64,000 bases of DNA from an uncultured Lachnospiraceae bacterium (GTDB lineage Bacteria; Bacillota; Clostridia; Lachnospirales; Lachnospiraceae). The DNA is taken from the NCBI GenBank assembly GCA_902489645.1, contig CABUAW010000003.1, forward strand, positions 35,523-99,522. Reading direction: 5' to 3'. The position numbers were made by a program, and so were the translations under genes. The notes below the pieces were generated by a model that made no database searches, was not told the origin of the DNA, and saw only the letters and a program-made list of their open reading frames with translations. Shown piece by piece: positions 18,811-29,146 of the stretch; position 1 is the stretch's first letter, and each line of letters opens with the position of its first letter.

Positions 18811-20172
18811 ATGAGGGCAAAACGTTGGATTGGAGGAATTCTGATTCTTCTGATATTGATTTTACCAATTGAAAGTTATGCTGAAATTGCAGGAGACGAG
18901 GCATTTGAGGGAATGTCCTGGGAACTGGTTCATGAGGAAGAGCTTCATGGCGGCGTTGTCCAGTCTATGTGTGTTACGGATAATTATATAATTTGTATTG
19001 AAAATGTGGCGGATGATGCCAATACGCTGGATATTGTTTCTGCATATTATCGATATGATAAGGATGCGGACGGTCGTCCGGTGGAGCAGTATTCTCTGGC
19101 AAACCGTGTTCAGGACCGGGAATGGGAACACGGAAATGGGATGACCTATAATTCCCGGACGAATGAAATATACGTTGCTCTTTATACAAACCTGATTGAA
19201 GAAAACCGGGGAAGCCTTTATGTCATGGACCCGGATACGTTGACCTATAAACGGACGGTAAAAATTTCCGACGATTATAATATTCTTGGAATTGATTACA
19301 TATATGAAAAGGACCAATACGTCATTTTGACCAATGTGGACGGCGGCTACAGTTTTAAAATTCTGGACAGAAATTTTCAGGTTATTGAGGATTTGGGAGA
19401 GTATGAAAATTCTACGGTAGGTTACAATTTTCAGGATTGTATCGTGGCTGAGGATTATATTCTCACTTTTCCGTTGACTTTGAATATGGGCATCGGTGAC
19501 TATCTCAGTATTTATTCGATAGAAAGAAAGTCTCTGGTCAAGGAAATCCAGTTGAATTTCGGGCTTGACGCGGGCACGGAGGATGAGCCGGAAGCTATGT
19601 GTGAGATAGGGCCGGGAGAGTTTTTGGCTGCTGTTAATATTTATTCCGGAAATGATAATCATGTGCTGCAGATTTATAAGACAACCATTCCTTATTACTA
19701 TCATGTAAGTTTGGAAAGTGAGTTTGGCCAGGTCAGCAGCAGTTCAATTCAGGTGGTTCGAGGGGAAAATGCGTCCTTTAATTTCACTCCGGACGAAGGC
19801 TATGAATTTGCATCATTGACAGTGGACGGTGTAGAGCAGGAGGTTGGGGAAGGTATTACCAGCTTTTCCATAAATAATGTTCAGGAAAATCATCAGGTAA
19901 AGGTAACATTTAGTAAAATTCCATTTCCAATCGTCAAAGCGATTCTTATTGGCGTAGGAACATTGATTGCCATTGCAGCCGTGCTTCTTATCTTCCGTCA
20001 TATTGAATTGAGCCTGAAACGTAAACGCCGCAGAGAAATGCTGGCGAAACGCCGGGAGAGAAATCGCCGCAGAGAGCAGTTAATGGAAAAGGAACTGGAT
20101 GAGCTGGAAGAACTGGAGGATATGATTGACAGACAAAATTATCAAAGTCGAATTCGAAAAGGAAAGAAATAG
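18811..20172 (+). CDS. Surface protein with propeller-like domain and InlB B-repeat-like domain, C-terminal anchor
   Basis: A 453-residue unrecognised protein. It has an N-terminal signal peptide, then a large beta-rich region (about residues 30-300) with repeated short blocks resembling a beta-propeller, and then a domain with FTPDEGYEFASLTVDG and NVQENHQVKVTF, typical of divergent InlB B-repeat/bacterial-repeat folds. A membrane helix near residue 375 is followed by a highly basic Arg/Lys tail with a Glu-rich coiled-coil end. The ATG directly follows the nuclease stop codon, so translation is probably coupled. Confidence 0.65.
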   Translation: MRAKRWIGGILILLILILPIESYAEIAGDEAFEGMSWELVHEEELHGGVVQSMCVTDNYIICIENVADDANTLDIVSAYYRYDKDADGRPVEQYSLANRVQDREWEHGNGMTYNSRTNEIYVALYTNLIEENRGSLYVMDPDTLTYKRTVKISDDYNILGIDYIYEKDQYVILTNVDGGYSFKILDRNFQVIEDLGEYENSTVGYNFQDCIVAEDYILTFPLTLNMGIGDYLSIYSIERKSLVKEIQLNFGLDAGTEDEPEAMCEIGPGEFLAAVNIYSGNDNHVLQIYKTTIPYYYHVSLESEFGQVSSSSIQVVRGENASFNFTPDEGYEFASLTVDGVEQEVGEGITSFSINNVQENHQVKVTFSKIPFPIVKAILIGVGTLIAIAAVLLIFRHIELSLKRKRRREMLAKRRERNRRREQLMEKELDELEELEDMIDRQNYQSRIRKGKK

Positions 20173-20228
20173 ATTGTAAAATTCCTTCGGATTTTGAATT
20201 TGAACAGGAATATTTGGGGGAAATTTTG

Positions 20229-20257
20229 TTGACTTTGGCCGGGGGGTATGCTACCAT
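20229..20257 (+). promoter_or_regulatory. Promoter of the riboswitch/nucleoside importer operon
   Basis: TTGACT, 17 bases, TACCAT. The expected transcript start lies about 10-15 bases before the riboswitch P1 stem. Confidence 0.65.
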
Positions 20258-20275
20258 GAGAACGTAATTAAATAC

Positions 20276-20358
20276 GCTATGCCAATATAGGTTTGGATGT
20301 CTGGCCCAAACGTTTCTACCGCACGCCGAAAGTTGTGACTATTGGTACTTAGGATAGC
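20276..20358 (+). ncRNA. Purine (guanine-type) riboswitch aptamer
   Basis: P1 pairs CCAAT with ATTGG, with a further GCTAT/ATAGC below it. P2 is GTTTGG/CCAAAC with loop ATGTCTGGC, followed by the invariant J2-3 GTTTCTACC, a P3 hairpin and J3-1 GACT. The C in GACT is the ligand-pairing position, which predicts guanine or hypoxanthine rather than adenine. The 5' junction is ATAG rather than the textbook ATAA, and loop 2 is longer than usual. It controls the nucleoside importer downstream, which fits guanine sensing. Confidence 0.85.
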
Positions 20359-20417
20359 TTATTACATCGGATGATTACTTGTTAGAGTATAGTAGTGTAA
20401 TGGACGCGTATTGGCAG

Positions 20418-20450
20418 CAGACTTAAGAAATTAAGTCTGTTTTCTTTTTC
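20418..20450 (+). terminator. Riboswitch expression-platform terminator
   Basis: CAGACTTAA, a GAAA loop and TTAAGTCTG form a perfect 9-bp stem followed by TTTTCTTTTT. It sits 55 bases before the binding-protein ATG, so ligand-dependent premature termination is the likely control. Confidence 0.87.
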
Positions 20451-20504
20451 ATTTTTTGGGCCGTGAAAACAAAAAAATGATTTATTAAAACGGAGGTATG
20501 AAAA

Positions 20505-21788
20505 ATGAAGTTGAAAAAGTTTCTTGCACTGGCTCTGGCAGTAACTACTGTATTGTCTATGAGCGTACTTACCGGATGTTCTTCGGATTCCGGCAGTTCT
20601 TCGAAAGAAACAACCGCAGCATCTGAGGCTGGAGAAACAGCTGGTGAAACGACAGGAGAAGCAAAGAGTATAGAGGATATTAAGATTGGCTTTATTTTCC
20701 TTCACGATGAAAACTCTACTTATGATAAGAATTTCATTGACGCTGCCAATGCTGCAAAAGAGGCTCTTGGACTTTCTGATGAACAGGTTATCTTTAAGAC
20801 AAATATTCCTGAAAGCAGTGAATGTTATGAAGCCGCAGCAGATTTGGCAGACCGTGGCTGCGATATCGTATTTGCCGACAGCTTTGGCCATGAGCAGTAT
20901 ATGGCACAGGCTGCAGCAGAATTCCCGGATGTTCAGTTCTGCCATGCAACAGGAACAACCGCACATACAGCAGGCTTAGATAACTTCCATAATGCATTTG
21001 CTTCTATTTATGAGGGACGTTATCTTGCAGGCGTTGCTGCAGGCATGAAGTTAAATGAAATGATTGCTGACGGCGAAATTACGGAAGATGAAGCAAAAAT
21101 GGGTTATGTAGGCGCTTATACATATGCAGAAGTTATTTCCGGATATACTTCCTTCTATCTTGGAGCAAAATCCGTATGCCCGAGCGTTACAATGGAAGTT
21201 CAGTTTACAGGAAGCTGGTATGATGAAACTGCTGAAAAAGAAGCAGCCAATACTTTGATTAGCCGTGATTGTAAATTAATCAGCCAGCATGCGGACTCCA
21301 TGGGCGCACCGACAGCATGCGAGAGCGCTGGTGTTCCTAACGTATCCTACAATGGAAGTACCGTATCTGCATGCCCGAATACGTTTATCGTATCTTCCAA
21401 GATTGATTGGACACCTTATTTTGAATATATTGTAAACTGCGTAGCTAATGGTGAAGCCATTGCGGCCGATTGGTGCCAGGGTATCAAAGAGGGTTCTGTA
21501 GTTCTTACAGAGCTGAATGACCAGGTTGCTGCCGAAGGAACGGCTGAGGCTATTGCAGAAGCCGAAGAAAAACTGGCTTCCGGAGAGTTACATGTATTTG
21601 ATACATCCGTATTCACTGTAGATGGAGCCGCTGTGGATTCCTACATGGCTGATGTAGATACAGATGCGGACTACACACCAGATACAGAAGTAATTTCCGA
21701 CGGATATTTCCATGAGTCTGAAATGCGTTCAGCTCCGTATTTCGACCTTCGTATCGACGGAATTACAACATTGAATGAAATGTTCTAA
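20505..21788 (+). CDS. Nucleoside-binding lipoprotein, BMP family
   Basis: Extracellular substrate-binding lipoprotein of 427 residues for the following ABC genes. The signal peptide ends in lipobox LTGC and is followed by a Ser/Thr/Glu/Gly linker. The BMP (PnrA-like) fold is shown by IKIGFIFLHDENSTYDKNF, DIVFADSFGHEQYM and the GAYTYAEV region. The family binds purine nucleosides. The upstream guanine-type riboswitch supports a purine substrate. The codon pattern looks optimised, as expected for a highly expressed binding protein. Confidence 0.9.
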   Translation: MKLKKFLALALAVTTVLSMSVLTGCSSDSGSSSKETTAASEAGETAGETTGEAKSIEDIKIGFIFLHDENSTYDKNFIDAANAAKEALGLSDEQVIFKTNIPESSECYEAAADLADRGCDIVFADSFGHEQYMAQAAAEFPDVQFCHATGTTAHTAGLDNFHNAFASIYEGRYLAGVAAGMKLNEMIADGEITEDEAKMGYVGAYTYAEVISGYTSFYLGAKSVCPSVTMEVQFTGSWYDETAEKEAANTLISRDCKLISQHADSMGAPTACESAGVPNVSYNGSTVSACPNTFIVSSKIDWTPYFEYIVNCVANGEAIAADWCQGIKEGSVVLTELNDQVAAEGTAEAIAEAEEKLASGELHVFDTSVFTVDGAAVDSYMADVDTDADYTPDTEVISDGYFHESEMRSAPYFDLRIDGITTLNEMF

Positions 21789-21808
21789 ATGATTATATTT
21801 ACCCAACC

Positions 21809-21833
21809 GGGCGGGGCATTAACGGCCCCGCCC
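21809..21833 (+). terminator. GC-rich hairpin after the binding-protein gene
   Basis: GGGCGGGGC pairs perfectly with GCCCCGCCC around a 7-base loop, with no T run. It probably stabilises the binding-protein mRNA or partially attenuates transcription into the ATPase gene, giving more binding protein than transporter. Confidence 0.65.
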
Positions 21834-21862
21834 TTCTGTATTTATGGCATATAGGAGGAATT

Positions 21863-23407
21863 ATGGAGGAACAAAAAAACGCGGCTATTGAATTACGTAA
21901 TATTACCAAGACCTTCGGGAAGGTAGTTGCGAATAAAGATATCAGCCTTCGTGTAAACCGCGGCGAAATCCTTTCCATACTCGGAGAAAATGGCAGCGGT
22001 AAAACAACCCTGATGAATATGATTTCGGGTATTTATTTCCCGGATGAGGGACAGATTTTTATTAACGGTAAAGAAGCGGTCATCGCTTCTCCGAAGGATG
22101 CCTTTGATTATAAAATCGGTATGATTCATCAACATTTTAAACTGGTAGATGTTTTTTCGGCTACGGAGAATATTGTACTGGGCTTCGAAGAGGAAAGCGG
22201 TTTTAACATCCGCCGTTCAGCGGAGCGTATCCTTAGCATTAGTGAGCAGTACGGTTTCCATCTGGACCCGATGAAAAAAGTATATGAAATGTCCGTTTCT
22301 GAAAAGCAGATGGTAGAAATTGTCAAGGTGCTGTACAGGGGCGCGGATATTTTGATTTTAGATGAACCGACGGCGGTTCTGACACCTCAGGAGACCCGGA
22401 ATTTATTTGATATTCTGCGGCGTATGCGTGCGGATGGCAAAGCGATTGTCATTATTACGCATAAGCTTCATGAGGTGCTTTCTTTGTCAGACCGGGTGGC
22501 GGTTCTTCGAAAAGGTGAATATATCGGTACGGTAGAGACGGCAAAGACAAACGAGGCCCAGCTCACCGAAATGATGGTTGGGAAGAAGGTTTCATTGAAT
22601 ATTGAACGCAGTGAACCGGAGAATCCGAAGGAACGTCTGGTTGTGCGCAATGTCAACTGCATGGACCGCAATGGGGTACAGATATTAAAGGATGTGTCCT
22701 TTGAGGCCCGTTCCGGAGAAATTCTTGGTATTGCAGGTATTGCGGGAAGCGGCCAGAGAGAACTTCTGGAAGCTATCGCCGGACTTCAGGCCCTTCAAAG
22801 CGGTGAAATTTTATACTATGACCCAAAGACCGGTGAGGAAAGCGATTTGAGAGATAAAACGCCATTGCAGATTCGCGATATGGGCGTCCGTCTGTCCTTT
22901 GTCCCGGAGGACCGTCTGGGGATGGGACTTGTGGGAAATATGGACATTACGGATAATATGATGCTCCGGAGTTATCGCAGCGGCAAATCCGTATTTGTTA
23001 AGCGTAAACCTCCGAAGGATTTGGCGGAACATATTATTGAACAGTTGGATGTGGTCACGCCGAGTGTCAATACACCGGTACGCCGCCTGTCCGGAGGCAA
23101 TGTACAAAAGGTGCTTGTCGGGCGTGAGATTGCCTCATCACCTACGGTATTGATGGCCGCCTATCCGGTCCGTGGATTGGATATTAATTCTTCCTATCTT
23201 ATTTATAATCTGCTGAATCAGCAGAAAAAAGCGGGGGTTGCTGTCATCTTTGTCGGCGAGGATTTGGATGTGCTGCTGGAACTTTGTGACCGTATTATGG
23301 TCATTGGCTCCGGTAAAATAACGGGTGTTGTGGACGGACGGACAGCGACGAAGGAACAGATTGGTTTACTGATGACGAAAACAGATGGAGGGGAGACGCA
23401 TGAATAA
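21863..23407 (+). CDS. Nucleoside ABC importer, duplicated ATP-binding protein
   Basis: A 514-residue protein with two ABC domains. Domain 1 (about residues 8-240) has Walker A GENGSGKTT, Walker B LILDEPTAVLTPQE and an ITHKLHEV switch. Its signature is degenerate (EMSVSEKQMVEI). Domain 2 has Walker A GIAGSGQRE, the intact signature RLSGGNVQK and a non-canonical Walker B, AAYPVRGLD, as in relatives such as YufO/NupA and RbsA. It therefore probably has one competent ATP site. It overlaps the next gene by 8 bases. Confidence 0.9.
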   Translation: MEEQKNAAIELRNITKTFGKVVANKDISLRVNRGEILSILGENGSGKTTLMNMISGIYFPDEGQIFINGKEAVIASPKDAFDYKIGMIHQHFKLVDVFSATENIVLGFEEESGFNIRRSAERILSISEQYGFHLDPMKKVYEMSVSEKQMVEIVKVLYRGADILILDEPTAVLTPQETRNLFDILRRMRADGKAIVIITHKLHEVLSLSDRVAVLRKGEYIGTVETAKTNEAQLTEMMVGKKVSLNIERSEPENPKERLVVRNVNCMDRNGVQILKDVSFEARSGEILGIAGIAGSGQRELLEAIAGLQALQSGEILYYDPKTGEESDLRDKTPLQIRDMGVRLSFVPEDRLGMGLVGNMDITDNMMLRSYRSGKSVFVKRKPPKDLAEHIIEQLDVVTPSVNTPVRRLSGGNVQKVLVGREIASSPTVLMAAYPVRGLDINSSYLIYNLLNQQKKAGVAVIFVGEDLDVLLELCDRIMVIGSGKITGVVDGRTATKEQIGLLMTKTDGGETHE

Positions 23408-24506
23408 AAAGAAACACGAGCCGAAGTTCCATATCGCCAAGCGGGATGCGCTTGACTGGTGGGAGTCCTGGCTGATTCGGATTTGCGCGGTTGTGGCTGC
23501 CCTGATTGTGTGTGCGTTGGTGACTGTAGTTTTTACCGGGGAGAATCCAATCGGCGTCTATGTAAAGATGTTCGAAGGCGCCTTTGGAACGAAACGAAGA
23601 ATTTGGAGTCTGGTTCAGAATATTGCCATGCTTTTGTGCGTGTCTCTGGCGGTGACACCGGCATTTAAAATGCGGTTCTGGAATATTGGCGCCGAGGGTC
23701 AGGTACTGGCCGGGGGACTTGCCACAGCGGCTTGTATGATTTTATTTGGAAATAAGCTGCCGAGCGCTGCGCTGTATGCTTTGATGATTGTCACAAGCTG
23801 TCTGGCCGGCGCCGTTTGGGCGGTGATTCCGGCATTTTTCAGGGCGAACTGGAGGACGAATGAAACTCTGTTTACGTTGATGATGAATTATATTGCTATC
23901 CAGGTGGTTTCCTATTTTACTTATATCTGGTCCGTGCCGAAGGGCTCCGGACAGATTGGCGTTATTAATCAATCGACCAGAAGCGGATGGATGCCGTCGT
24001 TGGGCGGTTACGATTATTTACTGAATATTTTGGTTGTGGCAGCCCTGACCGTATTTATGTTTGTATATTTGCGAAACAGTAAACACGGTTATGAGATTGC
24101 GGTTGTGGGTGAGAGTGAGAATACGGCCCGGTATGTGGGAATCGATGTGAAGAAGGTGATTATCCGTACGATGATTCTTTCCGGGATGATTTGCGGAATT
24201 GCAGGGCTTTTATTGGTCAGCGGAGCGGACCATACAATTACCAGAGATACCGCAGCCGGTCGAGGATTTACAGCGATTATGGTTTCCTGGCTCGCAAAGT
24301 TTAATCCACTGTATATGGTCCTTACTTCCTTTTTGATTGTTTTTCTTCAGAAGGGAGCCATTGAGATATCGACAACCTTTGGACTGAACAGTTCGTTTTC
24401 AGACATCCTTACGGGAATTATCATTTTCTTTATTATAGGCAGTGAGTTTTTTATTAACTATACAATTAAAGTTCACAATTCGAAGAAAGGGGAGAATGAA
24501 TCATGA
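23400..24506 (+). CDS. Nucleoside ABC importer, permease 1
   Basis: Permease of the BPD_transp_2 (YufP/NupP-like) family, with about ten helices. The motif MRFWNIGAEGQVLAGGL is characteristic. The frame reaches back to 23385, but the ATG at 23400 is preceded by GGAGGGGAG and overlaps the ATPase stop as ATGAATAA, so it is preferred (368 residues). It pairs with the next gene to form a heterodimeric channel. Confidence 0.89.
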   Translation: MNKKKHEPKFHIAKRDALDWWESWLIRICAVVAALIVCALVTVVFTGENPIGVYVKMFEGAFGTKRRIWSLVQNIAMLLCVSLAVTPAFKMRFWNIGAEGQVLAGGLATAACMILFGNKLPSAALYALMIVTSCLAGAVWAVIPAFFRANWRTNETLFTLMMNYIAIQVVSYFTYIWSVPKGSGQIGVINQSTRSGWMPSLGGYDYLLNILVVAALTVFMFVYLRNSKHGYEIAVVGESENTARYVGIDVKKVIIRTMILSGMICGIAGLLLVSGADHTITRDTAAGRGFTAIMVSWLAKFNPLYMVLTSFLIVFLQKGAIEISTTFGLNSSFSDILTGIIIFFIIGSEFFINYTIKVHNSKKGENES

Positions 24507-25489
24507 TAGCATCCTTTATTCAGCGTGCAGTTGTTCAGGGAATTCCGCTTTTATTTGGTTCTACCGGAGAAATCATTACTGAAAAATCCGGCAATCTGAA
24601 TCTGGGAATTCCGGGAATTATGTATGTGGGCGGTATCAGCGGCGTTATTGGAGCGTTTATGTATGAACAGTCATTGGCAGATGCTTCCGCAATGAATCCG
24701 GTTTTGGCAGTTCTCATTCCCCTTTTGACGTGTATGTTCGGCTCATTGTGTATGGGGCTGATTTATTGCTTTTTGACAGTTACTTTGCGGGCCAATCAGA
24801 ACGTGACCGGTCTTGCATTGACGACCTTCGGAACGGGTTTTGGAAACTTTTTCGGCGGTTCTCTGATTAAACTGGTGAAAAGTGATATGCCTTCCATCAG
24901 TTTAACGGCGACGAGTAACTGTTTTCGGAAAACATTGCCATTTGCGGGCAATCTGGGGCCTGTGGGCCAGGTTTTGTTTTCCTATAGTTTTCTTGCATAT
25001 ACGGCCATTGTGCTGGCTTTGGTGACATCCTATGTTTTGAGCAGGACCCGTGTGGGACTTCATCTTCGGGCTGTTGGGGAGAATCCTGCGACGGCGGATG
25101 CGGCCGGTATTAATGTCAATCGTTATAAATATGTAGCTACCTGTGTTGGAAGTGTCATTGCGGGCCTGGGCGGTTTGTACTATGTTATGGATTATGCTAA
25201 TGGCGTCTGGTCAAACGACGGCTTCGGTGACCGTGGCTGGCTGGCGATTGCGCTTGTTATTTTCGCCGTATGGCGGCCAAATTTAAGTATACTTGGCTCT
25301 ATTTTGTTTGGCGGCCTGTTCATTGTGTATAACTATATTCCGAATTTGGGTATGAGTGACCAGGAGCTGTTCAAAATGCTTCCCTATGTGGTAACAATTA
25401 TTGTGCTGATTTTCATTAGTATCCGCGAGAGCCGTGAAACTCAGCCGCCGGCCCATTTGGGTGTGTCTTATTTCCGGGAGGAAAGATAA
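24503..25489 (+). CDS. Nucleoside ABC importer, permease 2
   Basis: Second permease (YufQ/NupQ-like), 328 residues with about nine helices. The family motif GEIITEKSGNLNLGIPG is near the N-terminus. It overlaps permease 1 by 4 bases (ATGA). Last gene of the riboswitch-controlled operon. A long hairpin follows at 25524. Confidence 0.89.
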   Translation: MIASFIQRAVVQGIPLLFGSTGEIITEKSGNLNLGIPGIMYVGGISGVIGAFMYEQSLADASAMNPVLAVLIPLLTCMFGSLCMGLIYCFLTVTLRANQNVTGLALTTFGTGFGNFFGGSLIKLVKSDMPSISLTATSNCFRKTLPFAGNLGPVGQVLFSYSFLAYTAIVLALVTSYVLSRTRVGLHLRAVGENPATADAAGINVNRYKYVATCVGSVIAGLGGLYYVMDYANGVWSNDGFGDRGWLAIALVIFAVWRPNLSILGSILFGGLFIVYNYIPNLGMSDQELFKMLPYVVTIIVLIFISIRESRETQPPAHLGVSYFREER

Positions 25490-25523
25490 GAAATCTGTAA
25501 AAATTATTTAAGTAATGGGCGGA

Positions 25524-25597
25524 TAGGCCTTCTATGATAAAATCTGAATCATAGGAGGCCTAAAATTATGTCAGAACGCGAAAAGAAAGCGTTTTGA
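25524..25597 (+). promoter_or_regulatory. 15-bp hairpin enclosing a ribosome site before a 9-codon ORF
   Basis: TAGGCCTTCTATGAT (25524-25538) pairs with 25548-25562, with one G-T wobble and a 9-base loop. The 3' arm contains AGGAGG (25553-25558), which would otherwise serve ATG 25568; that ORF encodes MSEREKKAF and stops at 25597. No T run follows on either strand, so it is not a normal terminator. It may be a translation-control hairpin, a processing site at the end of the importer transcript, or a relic. Confidence 0.5.
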
Positions 25598-25664
25598 AAG
25601 AGAGCAATCATTATGTTTGACAAGTTTCGGTAATGTGGTTATGTCACAGAAGAAATATGTGACA

Positions 25665-25730
25665 AAAAATAAAAAAAGCGTATTTACAAGATTTTAGCCG
25701 TTTTTTAGGCAATTTGCTGTAAATACGCTT
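25665..25730 (-). terminator. tRNA-Leu terminator
   Basis: AAGCGTATTTACA and TGTAAATACGCTT form a 13-bp perfect stem with a long loop, followed on the minus strand by a T-rich run. Confidence 0.8.
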
Positions 25731-25732
25731 CA

Positions 25733-25815
25733 TGCAGTTGATGGGAGTTGAACCCACACGAGTATTACCTCACTAGAACCTGAATCTAGCGCGTCTGCCA
25801 TTCCGCCACAACTGC
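25733..25815 (-). tRNA. tRNA-Leu (anticodon CAG)
   Basis: Class II tRNA. Acceptor GCAGTTG/CAACTGC, anticodon stem CTAGA/TCTAG with loop TTCAGGT (anticodon CAG, codon CUG), a variable arm, and T arm with GGTTCAACTCC. Discriminator A, no encoded CCA. Confidence 0.96.
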
Positions 25816-25847
25816 ATTCGCTACAATATTCTGTTTGCGACTTTTTT

Positions 25848-25876
25848 ATATTATCAAATAATTAAAAAATAATCAA
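25848..25876 (-). promoter_or_regulatory. tRNA-Leu promoter
   Basis: On the minus strand TTGATT, 17 bases, TAATAT, about 32 bases before the tRNA 5' end. Confidence 0.6.
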
Positions 25877-25906
25877 GTGTTTTTTATAAAAATCTTTTAA
25901 CTATTT

Positions 25907-26425
25907 CTAACATTTTTCCGGTTCCGGATAAGTTTCACCAAAAAGTTCAACGGTCATGGACTGGATTTTCTGAGGAATTTTCGGAGCATCCATCCGGTTT
26001 GTCGGTACATTAGCGATTTTATCAACGACATTCAGTCCCTCGATAATTTTACCGAAAGCGGCGTATGCGCCGTCAAGGTGCGGAGCTGGCTGGTGCATGA
26101 TAAAGAACTGGGAGCCTGCGGAGTTTGGCATCATTGTACGGGCCATCGACAGTACGCCGGTGTCGTGTTTCAGGTTGTTGACAAAGCCGTTCTGGGTGAA
26201 TTCGCCGCGAATAGAATAACCAGGGCCGCCCATACCTGTGCCGTCCGGGCATCCGCCCTGAATCATAAAGCCTTTGATGACACGGTGAAAAATTAAACCG
26301 TCATAGTAACCTTTCTGTACGAGGGAAATGAAGTTATTTACTGTATTCGGAGCGATTTCCGGATAAAGTTCAGCCTTCATCACATCGCCGTTTTCCATAG
26401 TGATTGTAACAATTGGATTTGCCAT
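25907..26425 (-). CDS. Peptidyl-prolyl cis-trans isomerase, cyclophilin type
   Basis: Cytoplasmic proline isomerase of 172 residues with no signal peptide. The catalytic core is FHRVIKGFMIQGG (active-site Arg) and GSQFFIMH (substrate-binding Phe). The frame extends seven codons further, but MANPIVTI with AGGTGG eight bases upstream is chosen as the start. It is monocistronic and convergent with tRNA-Leu. Confidence 0.93.
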   Translation of the reverse strand: MANPIVTITMENGDVMKAELYPEIAPNTVNNFISLVQKGYYDGLIFHRVIKGFMIQGGCPDGTGMGGPGYSIRGEFTQNGFVNNLKHDTGVLSMARTMMPNSAGSQFFIMHQPAPHLDGAYAAFGKIIEGLNVVDKIANVPTNRMDAPKIPQKIQSMTVELFGETYPEPEKC

Positions 26426-26561
26426 GATAAATCCACCTTTCATTTATTTTTCTCTCCATATTGTAGCTGAAATTCCACAGGAAGTAAAGGCTTTTCATTG
26501 AATAAACCCATAAAATGTTCTATAATATGAACATATCAGATTTTGAGGAGGACACTTGCAA

Positions 26562-27623
26562 ATGGCCATTCTTGCGGTAAAAATTGACAATTTGGCAACG
26601 CTGCGGATGAATGAATTTTTCGATTATGCGGGACATTGCTGGGCTCTTAGCCGGAGCAGAGACAGGGAAGATGCGGTAGGCGCTGAATTGGAGGATTTTT
26701 ATGAAGGGACGGTTCAAAGCGGCCATATTGACGGTGTTCCCGTCATATTTGTTTATGAAAATCAAATTGTTGGATGGTATGAAACAGCGGTGGTTTATCG
26801 TTATATCCGTCATCCGTCCCTCTTTCTGGAAGGAAATATTTGTGCGGATACGAGAAATGTCCGGCTTTTAAAATGCCCGGCGCCAGTGGGAAAACGTATA
26901 TTTGGAGACGAAAGTACAGGTCTGGATTTTGTACGGAATAAAAATTATCTGGTGATTGAAAGCGGCGATATGCGATATAATCCGTTAAAGAAAATGCTGA
27001 ATGAGGCTCAGGGCCCGTTTGAAACGGTGGATTATGCGAAAGCGGTGACGGACAGACGGGTAAGGCTTTTCGGACAGGTGAATCGGACAGCGGGTTTAAA
27101 AAAGATGGCCGCTTCGAAGAAACCGGGGCGAAGCTCAGGAACCACAGAGCGGATTGAAGGGCTTTTGAAAGGGTGCGGGATATTTGCGGCGGAGATTATG
27201 GAGGATTGCTGCCGGGATATCGGCACGGTTAAAGCGTTAGGGGAGCTGGCTCTCTCGGTAACCCGGCTGTCGGCGGCGAATGTCAACGGCTGGTATTATC
27301 TGGCGATGGCAAATTATCAGCTTGGTTTTGTGAGGAAGGGCTTGAAAGCGATTGACCGGGCGATTCGGCTGGAACCGGATGGCGATGACCTTTTGGTGAT
27401 GAAAGGCAATCTTTTAGTGAGCAATAGCTGTTTTGAAGAGGCGCTTCGCTGTTATGAGCAGGCCTATGCGATAAATCCGGAGGACAGCTATTATATTATG
27501 GCCGGCCGGGCCTGTGCCTGCATGGGGAATCCGGTGGCGGCGGAAGGGTATTATCGTAAGGTAAAGGACCCGGAAATTTTAAAGACATTTGAGATTAAGA
27601 TAGGCAGAAGGAAGTTTATATAG
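26562..27623 (+). CDS. TPR-repeat protein with an unrecognised N-terminal domain
   Basis: A 353-residue cytoplasmic protein. Residues from about 235 on form two to three TPR-like repeats (GWYYLAMANYQLG, ALRCYEQAYAINPED). The N-terminal half is unrecognised: it has the segment GMRYNPLKK-like SGDMRYNPLKK and an Arg-rich linker near residue 185. Start: AGGAGG at 26546 serves either TTG 26556 or ATG 26562; the latter has better spacing. The stop lies 18 bases before the glpK start. The N-terminal part may bind a small ligand or nucleic acid, but nothing shows which. Confidence 0.7.
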   Translation: MAILAVKIDNLATLRMNEFFDYAGHCWALSRSRDREDAVGAELEDFYEGTVQSGHIDGVPVIFVYENQIVGWYETAVVYRYIRHPSLFLEGNICADTRNVRLLKCPAPVGKRIFGDESTGLDFVRNKNYLVIESGDMRYNPLKKMLNEAQGPFETVDYAKAVTDRRVRLFGQVNRTAGLKKMAASKKPGRSSGTTERIEGLLKGCGIFAAEIMEDCCRDIGTVKALGELALSVTRLSAANVNGWYYLAMANYQLGFVRKGLKAIDRAIRLEPDGDDLLVMKGNLLVSNSCFEEALRCYEQAYAINPEDSYYIMAGRACACMGNPVAAEGYYRKVKDPEILKTFEIKIGRRKFI

Positions 27624-29132
<1,509 letters not shown>

Positions 29133-29146
29133 GGGAGGGAACAGAA

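Noticed and set aside
18862..19704. Long antisense ORF (280 codons) opposite the surface protein gene
   Set aside because: It is a codon-bias shadow of the plus-strand gene: composition is odd (Ile/Arg/His-rich), there is no ribosome site, and no known motif.
20173..20275. Additional coding sequence between the surface protein and the riboswitch
   Set aside because: No start/ribosome-site combination; the stretch is explained by a promoter and leader RNA.
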